A stretch of DNA of 64,000 nucleotides from Nocardioides sp. QY071. GTDB lineage: Bacteria > Actinomycetota > Actinomycetes > Propionibacteriales > Nocardioidaceae. Numbering within the stretch: position 1 is the first letter of the stretch; each line of letters starts with the position of its first letter. The stretch is from contig NZ_CP124682.1 of NCBI RefSeq assembly GCF_029961765.1, positions 1-64,000 of the forward strand. Direction: 5' to 3'. Of the stretch, positions 1-6,444 are shown piece by piece. Position numbers and translations under genes: made by a program. The notes under the pieces were generated by a model. It did not search any database, had not been told where the DNA came from, and saw only the letters and a list, made by a program, of their open reading frames with translations.

Positions 1-1
1 G

Positions 2-910
2 GCTGGCCTCATCCTCGATGCCGCCGGCCGCGGGCAGCACGACCAGGTCGCCGACCTGGTCGCGCCGCTGGACGCCGACCAGCTCCGGTCACTGGTGGCC
101 GTCCTCGCCGTCCAGGTCGACCAGACCCTGCCGGCGGCGCCGGCAACCGGCCCGGCAGCGGTGTGCGAGCTGGCCATCACCGCCGCCGCGCCGATGTTCG
201 GCACCACCCCGGAGGCGATCCTGAGCGCCGAGCGCAGCCGCCCCGTCAGCGACGCCCGCGCCGTGGCCATGACCGCCGCCCGCGAGGTCGGCCTGTCCCT
301 GCCGGCCATCGCCGAGCACTTCAACAAGGACCACGGCTCGGTCATCCACGCCGTACGCCGCACCGCCGAACGCCCCCGGCTGGCCGACGCCGCGGCCCGA
401 GTCACCGAGCACGTCAACGACCGCTACACCGCCCAACTCCCCCGACCCGAGGCCACCGTCGTCAGCCTCCACCAAGACCAGCCCACGTCGACCTTCGAGC
501 CCGATGGCCCGGTCGAGCACGCCGTCGCGGCGGCCGCCGAGGCCTTCGGCACCACACCCGAGGTCCTCCTGGGCGCCGACCGAACCCGGACGGCCGCCGA
601 CGCCCGAGCAGTGGCCATGACCGCGGCCCGCATCCACGGGCACAGCCTGCCGACGATCGCGCGGCACTTCGAGCGCGACCACACGACCGTGCTCCACGCC
701 ACCCGGCGGATCGAGAAGACCCCGCCGCTGCGCGACCTCGCCGCGAAGATCGCCGCCGAGCTCCCCGAGGAGCCGGCCGGTGCCAGCACCCGCCCGGCCG
801 ACGTCGACGAGCAGATCCCCGAGCCCGGCCACCGCTCCCCCGGCGCCCGGGCCCAGGAGCGCGCGGTTCCCGTCGCCGGCGAGCGCCCGCAGCTGAGGGT
901 CGCCCGGTGA
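2..910 (+). CDS. Tandem DnaA domain IV-like DNA-binding protein (5' end outside window)
   Basis: The reading frame is open from the first bases, so the N-terminus is missing. Two copies of a module like the DnaA C-terminal DNA-binding domain are visible, one around 190-400 and one around 500-730. Both contain a basic helix with ARAVAMTAAR, a SLPxIAxHF turn, and a signature close to the DnaA signature (DHGSVIHAVRR and DHTTVLHATRRIE). No AAA+ motifs (Walker A/B) are seen in the visible part. By family knowledge this fold binds DnaA boxes (TTRTCCACA). Two such boxes lie in the backbone (3457-3465 and 11366-11374), so a role in copy control or transcription at these sites is an inference. The last four bases overlap the start of the nuclease gene (GTGA), indicating one operon. 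Confidence 0.8.
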   Translation, partial: AGLILDAAGRGQHDQVADLVAPLDADQLRSLVAVLAVQVDQTLPAAPATGPAAVCELAITAAAPMFGTTPEAILSAERSRPVSDARAVAMTAAREVGLSLPAIAEHFNKDHGSVIHAVRRTAERPRLADAAARVTEHVNDRYTAQLPRPEATVVSLHQDQPTSTFEPDGPVEHAVAAAAEAFGTTPEVLLGADRTRTAADARAVAMTAARIHGHSLPTIARHFERDHTTVLHATRRIEKTPPLRDLAAKIAAELPEEPAGASTRPADVDEQIPEPGHRSPGARAQERAVPVAGERPQLRVAR

Positions 911-1431
911 AGGCCCTCATCGGCCTGGCCGCCGCTGCCATCGCCGCGCTGACCGCCGGCGGCATCACCGCAGCCCTCCCCGGCACCCCCACGGGCCCCG
1001 ACCCAGCCGAGGGCAAGGCCACCCAGGTCAGGGTGACGGCCGTCGTCGACGGAGACACCCTGCGCGTCGAGGACCTGGCCGGTCGCCCGCTCGGCCGAGT
1101 CCGCCTGCTCGGCATCGACGCCCCCGAAGTCGCCCACCCGCCGGCGCCGGCGGAGTGCTACGCCGACCAGGCAACCGGCCTGCTCGAGGACCTCGCGCCG
1201 GTCGGCAGCACCGTCCAGCTCGTCGCCGACAGCGGACAGCCTGACCGCGACCGATACGACCGTCTGCTGCGCTACGTCGACCACGACGACGTCGACGTAG
1301 CCCACGAGCTCCTGGCCCGGGGCACCGCACGCCGCTACGAGGCCGCCCAGGACCTCGCCCGGGAAGACTCCTACTCCGCGGCCGCCGACGACGCCCAGGA
1401 GGCCGACCGCGGCCTGTGGGGCACCTGCTGA
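907..1431 (+). CDS. Secreted thermonuclease-like (SNase) endonuclease
   Basis: A 174-aa protein with a GTG start overlapping the previous stop. The first ~25 residues form a hydrophobic, alanine-rich signal or anchor segment. The SNase (Staphylococcus nuclease homologue) fold follows: DGDTLRVED near residue 43, RVRLLGIDAPE with the conserved Arg and the Asp/Glu metal ligands, then DRYDRLLRYV carrying the second catalytic Arg region, and the usual C-terminal LWGTC. It should act outside the membrane as a calcium-dependent nuclease. On conjugative elements such nucleases are often found with transfer genes, but no specific role can be read from the sequence. Confidence 0.88.
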   Translation: MKALIGLAAAAIAALTAGGITAALPGTPTGPDPAEGKATQVRVTAVVDGDTLRVEDLAGRPLGRVRLLGIDAPEVAHPPAPAECYADQATGLLEDLAPVGSTVQLVADSGQPDRDRYDRLLRYVDHDDVDVAHELLARGTARRYEAAQDLAREDSYSAAADDAQEADRGLWGTC

Positions 1432-1444
1432 GGGCGGGCCCGGC

Positions 1445-1894
1445 ATGGACGAGCAGCTGATGACGGCCGCCAAGACACTGGCCCGCTGGTGCTACGGCCG
1501 CGGCGTCGACGAACGGATCCTCACCTGCGGTGACCAGCTGCTCAAGAAGGCCGTCGAGCAGGCGATCGGCCGACCTGCGCCGCCGCACCTCGAACACGCG
1601 CTGTGGCATCAGACCGCCATGCTGCTGCGCCAGCGGCGCGACTGGGACCGCGACCACCAGGTCACTCCCCCGCCGGCCGCGGCGTGCCTTCCCTGCGCCG
1701 TGGCGGCCGAGCAGTGCCCCACCCACGCCGGTCGACGCTGTCGCGCCTGCGGTGGCCAGCTGCACCGCATCGTCGTTGACGAGGGCTACGACACCCATCC
1801 GTGCTGCGACCGCCCGGGCGCGTCCGGCTCGCACACCGTCCTCGAGCACGCGGCGCAGCTGCTGGGCGCCACGCTGCTGGCCCAGCCTGCCTGA
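1445..1894 (+). CDS. Small cysteine/histidine-rich protein, unknown function
   Basis: A 149-aa protein, 13 bp after the nuclease gene. The N-terminal half is helical (MTAAKTLARWCYGRG, then a Gln/Arg-rich helix). The C-terminal half holds cysteine pairs (CLPC, CRACGG, then a CC and several His residues), suggesting one or two zinc-binding sites. No family was recognised. Its place in the nuclease operon suggests an accessory role for the element. Confidence 0.7.
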   Translation: MDEQLMTAAKTLARWCYGRGVDERILTCGDQLLKKAVEQAIGRPAPPHLEHALWHQTAMLLRQRRDWDRDHQVTPPPAAACLPCAVAAEQCPTHAGRRCRACGGQLHRIVVDEGYDTHPCCDRPGASGSHTVLEHAAQLLGATLLAQPA

Positions 1895-1932
1895 GCCCTC
1901 TGGGCGACACGCCTCCAAGGAGTTCGGCCGCG

Positions 1933-1967
1933 GTGATCGCCCGGACCCTCGCCCCGCACATAGGTGA
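1933..1967 (+). promoter_or_regulatory. Bipartite element motif, copy A
   Basis: GTGATCG at 1933 and ACATAGGTGA at 1958, 25 bp start to start. It is one of four such pairs in the backbone (others at 3382, 11426 and 54115). All read in the direction of the next gene; here the next start is 53 bp downstream. Interpreted as a promoter or activator site shared by a regulon. Confidence 0.6.
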
Positions 1968-2019
1968 CCAGGAGGACCGGCGCAGCCGGTGCCGGTCCAC
2001 GGGATCCATGGGAGTTCAA

Positions 2020-2250
2020 ATGAGTGACGCCGCTCGCGAGGAAGCCGCGCTCGAGGAAGAGGCACGACAGCGCGCCGAGGAGATCAGGGCCAGCGAGGAG
2101 GCAGCCGCCCAGGCCGCGGCCGCCGACACCGGCCCCTCCCCTGACGCCGAGATCGCGCAGGTTCACCGGTCCGGCCGCCAGCACGACCACACCGACACCG
2201 CCGCCTACCAGCGGCCCCAGCTCGGCCGCCGCCGCGGCCCGCGCCGGTAG
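2020..2250 (+). CDS. Small acidic/coiled helical protein, unknown
   Basis: A 76-aa protein. The ATG at 2020 was chosen because GGGAG lies six bases upstream; an in-frame ATG at 2008 has no such site. The first half is an Ala/Glu-rich helix (EEAALEEEARQRAEEIRASEEAAAQ) likely to form a coiled coil; the tail is His/Arg-rich. It is the first gene after the regulatory motif at 1933. No family recognised. Confidence 0.6.
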   Translation: MSDAAREEAALEEEARQRAEEIRASEEAAAQAAAADTGPSPDAEIAQVHRSGRQHDHTDTAAYQRPQLGRRRGPRR

Positions 2251-2259
2251 GAGGCCGCG

Positions 2260-2421
2260 ATGGCGACCGCACTCGCGCCGACCACCGGACCCTCGACCGT
2301 CCGCTGGGTCGACTGCTCGCACAAACTGGGTTCGCTGCCGTGCATGAACCACAAGCCGCACGAGGGCGACGGCCGCGGCTGCGTGCATCACTCCACGTCG
2401 GGCTTCGCCGACGAGGAGTAG
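2260..2421 (+). CDS. 53-aa Cys/His-rich small protein
   Basis: A short gene starting at ATG 2260, with GGAGG about six bases upstream and only 9 bp after the previous stop. It encodes 53 residues with Cys and His spaced like a small zinc-binding unit (WVDCSHK, LPCMNHKPH, GCVHH). Good ribosome site and tight spacing support it as real. Function unknown. Confidence 0.55.
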   Translation: MATALAPTTGPSTVRWVDCSHKLGSLPCMNHKPHEGDGRGCVHHSTSGFADEE

Positions 2422-2460
2422 CCCACGTCGGTCCGCCGCGAGACCCGCCAGCGAACAGCC

Positions 2461-3327
2461 TCAGCCGTGCACCAGGTGCAGCCGCGGCCGCTGAGGCTGC
2501 TCGACGGCCGCCTCCAGCTGCTGCATCCGCTCGAGCGTCATCGGGTGCCCGAAGCGCCGCAGCAGGCCCGCCAGCACGGGACCGAGACCGCGCGCGTGCA
2601 CGAACCGGTCGGCCTCGGCCTCGACGCGGAGCTCGATCCGCCGGCCTGCTGCCGGCACCAGGTAGGTCAACGCGACGACCGCGCCGCCGAGAAGCCCAGG
2701 CGCGGCACGGCCCTCGGCGACCGACTGCACCACGCAGATGACCCCCACGACGCCCCGCAGCGTCCAGGCCAGCCGCATGAACGGAAGCCAGGCGAACGCC
2801 CGGCCCACGCCGCGGAACGTCGCCACGACCACCCGCCACGGCGTCGTCGCCGCGAGCACCGCCAGTTCCAGCCTCGGCCGGAGCGCCTGATGTCGGCCGA
2901 CAGCATGAGCCACCGCGGCGGCCGCCTCCGCGCCAGTCACGCCACCGCGGTACGTCGCTTCGACCAGCCCAGGGCTGACCACCACGGTGCGCCGGCCGAT
3001 CGCCACCGCGACCGGGGTGCTCGGCCGCTGCACACGGCGTACGAACAACGCCCCGACGTCGACGCCGCGGCCGCCCAGCTCGGCCAGCACCGGTGCCAGC
3101 ACGCCGTACTCGGCCTCGGTCGCCGGACGCGACCTGGTCAGCGCGGCGATCGCCGGCTCCTGCAGCTGCCCCAGCGCGAGCGCGACCAGCAGGCCGCCCG
3201 CAGCCATGAACACCACCAGCCCAAGCGCCGGCGGGAGCAGGGCGCACACCACCACGGTGAGGACGAAGCTCACCAGCAGTGCCGGCCCAAGCGTCACCAC
3301 CCTCAGCACGGTCATCGGGAACCTCAT
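2461..3327 (-). CDS. M48-like membrane peptidase homologue with degraded active site
   Basis: A 288-aa protein read leftwards. The ATG at 3327 was chosen because GGAGGAGGG precedes it; an upstream in-frame start at 3450 would run through the regulatory motif at 3382. Two hydrophobic segments lie at the N-terminus (VTLGPALLVSFVLTVVVCALL and the next), with further hydrophobic stretches in the middle. The arrangement matches M48/HtpX-like proteins: a cytosolic segment, a helix where HExxH is expected, and a later EAEADRFVH that fits the third zinc-ligand region. The expected HExxH reads HAVGRH, so the catalytic Glu and the second His are lost or shifted. It may be an inactive scaffold. Transcribed against its neighbours. 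Confidence 0.65.
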   Translation of the reverse strand: MRFPMTVLRVVTLGPALLVSFVLTVVVCALLPPALGLVVFMAAGGLLVALALGQLQEPAIAALTRSRPATEAEYGVLAPVLAELGGRGVDVGALFVRRVQRPSTPVAVAIGRRTVVVSPGLVEATYRGGVTGAEAAAAVAHAVGRHQALRPRLELAVLAATTPWRVVVATFRGVGRAFAWLPFMRLAWTLRGVVGVICVVQSVAEGRAAPGLLGGAVVALTYLVPAAGRRIELRVEAEADRFVHARGLGPVLAGLLRRFGHPMTLERMQQLEAAVEQPQRPRLHLVHG

Positions 3328-3349
3328 CTCGACCCTCCTCCATCTTCCA

Positions 3350-3416
3350 GCACTAGTGCGGATCTCTTGACTTTGCTCGCGGTGATCGTCCGACACCCGC
3401 CGGACGACATAGGCGA
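3350..3416 (+). promoter_or_regulatory. Bipartite element motif, copy B, with upstream palindrome
   Basis: The palindrome GCACTAGTGC (3350-3359) is followed by GTGATCG (3382) and ACATAGGCGA (3407). Palindrome to GTGATCG is 32 bp, exactly as at copy C. It lies in the divergent region between the M48-like gene (-) and the gene at 3545 (+). Confidence 0.6.
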
Positions 3417-3456
3417 ACGAGACCAGTTTGTGCCCAGGTGCCGACAGCACCCCGAG

Positions 3457-3465
3457 TTATCCACA
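3457..3465 (+). promoter_or_regulatory. Perfect DnaA box TTATCCACA
   Basis: The nonamer matches the strong DnaA-box consensus. It sits 50 bp after motif copy B and about 80 bp before the gene at 3545. A candidate target for host DnaA or for the element's own DnaA domain IV-like protein. Confidence 0.5.
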
Positions 3466-3544
3466 GCCCGCCGCTCGGCGCAGCGGGCCGCGGCCGGGAC
3501 GTGGGTTCATGGGCCAGACCGACCTCCAACCGAAAGGAACGCCC

Positions 3545-3913
3545 GTGGACACCCTCAACGCTGACGGCACCTGGGACCGCCTCGGCTCGATCGCCCAGCT
3601 GCTGCACCAGGCCGCTACCCAGGTGTGGACCGACGCCGACGCGGCCGCCGCCGACTCCCCGCTCCACGACCTGGGACTGGGTGTCTACCTCGCCCACTCC
3701 CGGGCCAGCGCCCTGCTGCCCGACGACTACGAGCTGCCCGAGGACGTCGACCTGCTCGCCGACCTCGAGGAGCGCACCCCGCTGCAGCTGCTCACCGAGG
3801 CCGAGGAGCTGACCCGCCCACTGCCGCTGCACCAGCCGGACCTGGTCCACGGCTCGCAGCTGGTCGTCGACCTGTGCGACCTCATCCGGGAAGCCCGCGG
3901 CCTTGGCTACTGA
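3545..3913 (+). CDS. Hypothetical protein, 122 aa
   Basis: GTG start at 3545 with AAAGGA at the right distance. The protein is acidic and helical with no membrane segment (WDRLGSIAQLLHQAATQVWTDAD at the start). It is the first gene after motif copy B and overlaps the start of the next gene, so the two are probably co-translated. No family recognised. Confidence 0.65.
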   Translation: MDTLNADGTWDRLGSIAQLLHQAATQVWTDADAAAADSPLHDLGLGVYLAHSRASALLPDDYELPEDVDLLADLEERTPLQLLTEAEELTRPLPLHQPDLVHGSQLVVDLCDLIREARGLGY

Positions 3914-5423
3914 CCTGCGGCACGCATACGCCGACATCGACCAGGAGCTCTTCGACGTCGACCAGATCCCGATGACCTCGCGCGACGTGCGCAGCGTCGG
4001 CGAGATGCTCTTCGACGTCGACTACCTGGCCCGCCAGCTGCTCATGGACGTCGGAGGCGACGACGCCGGCACGCTGCTGCGCAGCTGGCCGACGATGGTC
4101 GCGGCCGCGGAGGACCTGTGGGCCTCCCTGCCCGGCCGCCGCCCGGGCGGCGACGAGCGCGACCGCCCTATCACCAGCCTCTCTGCCCAGGCCGCGACCA
4201 TCGAGTCCAGCCTGTCTGGCCGGAAGGCCTGGCCAGGTCAGGGCCCGACGAACCCCCGCGTCGACCAGATGACCCAGACCCTCCTCAACGCCGCCGCCCT
4301 GGTCCGCCGCTACGGCGCCGAGATTCCGCATGAGCAGACCGAGGCCCACCGCGACCTCGAGGCAGCCCGGACCAGGATCATGCACGGCCTCTACCTGACC
4401 GCCCACGCTGTCAACGTCGCCCTGCACGACAACGGCCGCGACCGCGTCACTGACGCCCGCGAATCAGGCCGTCGCGTCCAGCTGGCCCAGCACCACTCCC
4501 CCTACGCGGTGGCACCCACCGGGGTCTGGGTCGACCGGATGTCCGCGTGCGAGAACACCGCCCGCAGCTACCTGACCGACCGGTTCCCCCACGCCCTCAC
4601 CGGCGAGGCCTTCCGGCCCGTCGACGACCCGGGCCGACTGGCCCAGGCCCTGGCCAACTGGGACATCCAGTCCCACCGTGCCCTGGCCCGCGACCTCGCG
4701 CCGGCCAACATCCTGCTCATCACCCGCACCCAAGGACTCATCGCCGGCGCCAGCATGGTCCTCGTCGAAGCGGCCGCCACCGCCGGCGTCCTCGAGCCCT
4801 CGGAGCGCCTGGTCCCCGCGATCGCCGAGGCAGGCCGCTCCTGGAGCAACCTGGCCAGCCGCTGGGGAGACCTCGCTCCCCCGGGCGCCCGCCTCGAGGA
4901 ACCCCTGGCCCGCGCGGCCGCGGAAGTCCGAGCCGCCTATCGCCAGATCACCCACGACACCACCACGCTGGCGACACCAGAGGTCATCGCCACCCGGCCC
5001 GGACTCCCCCAGGCCACCGTGGCGACCCTCCGCGCGATCGAGGCCGGCTCCGAGCTCGCGCACGTCGTCGCCGAGAAGGCCGACACCCCCAACCTGACGG
5101 GGCCCGCGCGTGCTCTCTCCCGCCGAGCACACAACGACGTGGAGTCCGGACTGGCCAGCCCGCCGGCCGAGGGCGACATCGTGTGGGTCTCCCCCGCCGA
5201 CATCCTCGCCAAGCGGATGGTCCCACTCCCCCCGCCCGTCGCAGAGACCCTGCGAGCCGCCAGTAACGCCACGATCGAGGCCACCAGCACGGCGTCCGCC
5301 GTCGCGACACTGCACCAACGCGAGACTGCGTCAGCAGGTTCGATGCCGGACCGGAACCGCGACCGGATGCCCGAGGACAGGCCCGTCGAGCTCGGCCGGT
5401 CAGCCCTCGGCCCGCGCCGGTGA
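3903..5423 (+). CDS. Large helical hypothetical protein, 506 aa
   Basis: Starts at a TTG overlapping the end of the previous gene by 11 bp. The protein is long, soluble and helix-rich, with no signal peptide, membrane segment or recognised catalytic motif. Several stretches are Arg/Ala/Glu-rich (RAAAEVRAAYRQITHDTTT). Genes of this kind are common and poorly understood in actinobacterial mobile elements. Only the start codon is in doubt. Confidence 0.65.
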   Translation: MATDLRHAYADIDQELFDVDQIPMTSRDVRSVGEMLFDVDYLARQLLMDVGGDDAGTLLRSWPTMVAAAEDLWASLPGRRPGGDERDRPITSLSAQAATIESSLSGRKAWPGQGPTNPRVDQMTQTLLNAAALVRRYGAEIPHEQTEAHRDLEAARTRIMHGLYLTAHAVNVALHDNGRDRVTDARESGRRVQLAQHHSPYAVAPTGVWVDRMSACENTARSYLTDRFPHALTGEAFRPVDDPGRLAQALANWDIQSHRALARDLAPANILLITRTQGLIAGASMVLVEAAATAGVLEPSERLVPAIAEAGRSWSNLASRWGDLAPPGARLEEPLARAAAEVRAAYRQITHDTTTLATPEVIATRPGLPQATVATLRAIEAGSELAHVVAEKADTPNLTGPARALSRRAHNDVESGLASPPAEGDIVWVSPADILAKRMVPLPPPVAETLRAASNATIEATSTASAVATLHQRETASAGSMPDRNRDRMPEDRPVELGRSALGPRR

Positions 5424-5469
5424 TTCCACCGGATGGCGACCCGACACCGGCTGCGGGGAAGGCATCCAC

Positions 5470-5512
5470 GGCATTTCCGGAAATGCCACCGGCGTGTTGT
5501 CCTTTCCGGAAA
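5470..5512. promoter_or_regulatory. Two TTTCCGGAAA palindromic operators
   Basis: An 18-bp perfect palindrome, GGCATTTCCGGAAATGCC (5470-5487), and a second core TTTCCGGAAA (5503-5512), centres 29 bp apart, just ahead of the regulator gene at 5538. They look like binding sites for a dimeric regulator, most simply autoregulation. Confidence 0.6.
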
Positions 5513-5537
5513 CGGTCGCTACGGCAGGATCGCATGC

Positions 5538-5954
5538 ATGCAGACGACACGGGCACGGAAGGCCGGACGACCCCACAAGGGCGAGCGCCACGCATTCCTC
5601 GTGAAGCTGTCTCCGGACATGGTGGACAAGATTCATCTTCTCTCGCGGATCAACGAGCGGACCTATGTCGAAGTCGTCGAGGTCGTCGCCACCGATGCGC
5701 TAGCAGCGCGGCCCCGAGAAGAGCTCTTGGCTTCGCTGGCCGACTTCGTCGGTCACAAGGGCGAGCGTCGAGCGGTCAAGTTCCAGCTGCCGATGGCGCA
5801 GGCCGAGAAGATCTTCGACCTGGCACAGACCAACGCCCGCACCTACCAGGACGTGTTGGAGTTCCTCCTTGGCGACGGCCTGGAGGCCTACGACATGGTC
5901 GAGATGCTCGACTACATCGCACAGGGACAAGGGAGGCTCGACATCGCCGTCTAG
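5538..5954 (+). CDS. Tandem ribbon-helix-helix-like regulator
   Basis: 138 aa from the ATG at 5538. Two repeats of about 45 residues are visible, each beginning with KGER: one with AFLVKLSPDMVDKIHLLSRINERTYVE and one with AVKFQLPMAQAEKIFDLAQTNARTYQD. A short strand followed by two helices is the pattern of ribbon-helix-helix DNA-binding domains. The arrangement suggests one chain carrying two half-units. The palindromes at 5470-5512 immediately upstream are probable operators. The target genes beyond itself are unknown. Confidence 0.6.
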   Translation: MQTTRARKAGRPHKGERHAFLVKLSPDMVDKIHLLSRINERTYVEVVEVVATDALAARPREELLASLADFVGHKGERRAVKFQLPMAQAEKIFDLAQTNARTYQDVLEFLLGDGLEAYDMVEMLDYIAQGQGRLDIAV

Positions 5955-5982
5955 CCGATTCGGGCAGGACCCGAAAAAGCTT

Positions 5983-6012
5983 GAAGGGCGACCGCGCCAA
6001 CGGCCGCCCTTC
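5983..6012 (+). terminator. Hairpin after regulator gene; rest of 5955-6444 shows no gene
   Basis: GAAGGGCG and CGCCCTTC pair around a 14-base loop, 29 bp after the stop codon. There is no clear T-run, so termination is likely but not certain. The remaining ~430 bp up to the replication gene contains no supported gene; it may hold the promoter of that gene. Confidence 0.45.
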
Positions 6013-6444
6013 GGAGAAGCAGAGACCCAACTCAGCTCTTTGCCGGAGATGACGTGATGGGTGCCAGACCTCGACAGGAGGGTGCTTCGTGCTCCCCACG
6101 GTAACACCGCGCGCCGACAACAAGTCGGATCTTGCACGCGAAACGGCCGCGCCAAAACGCGATCTCGCGTTCACCCACACCCTGCCGCCGGCCCCCCGCA
6201 CGTTCACCAGGTGGGCTGCCTCCTCCACACATCGCGCTACGCAGTCGCGACCTGGGGTCCTAACCCGACAGTGCCACCGCGTTGCTCCAGCGATGGAGGG
6301 AGGTGGACGCCGCCGGCCGCGGAGTTGAGTCGCCCCAGAAATGACGAAAGGCCCTGCGCCAACAGGACCTGATCGTCTTCGTGAAGTCCGGGAACCAGCG
6401 CCAACTGGGATCGACCCGGGTTGCTCCGAGAGGAGGCTTTCCAC

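Noticed and set aside
163..906. Upstream extension of the nuclease gene
   Set aside because: The extension is Arg/Pro-rich and overlaps the DnaA-like gene; a signal peptide starts at GTG 907.
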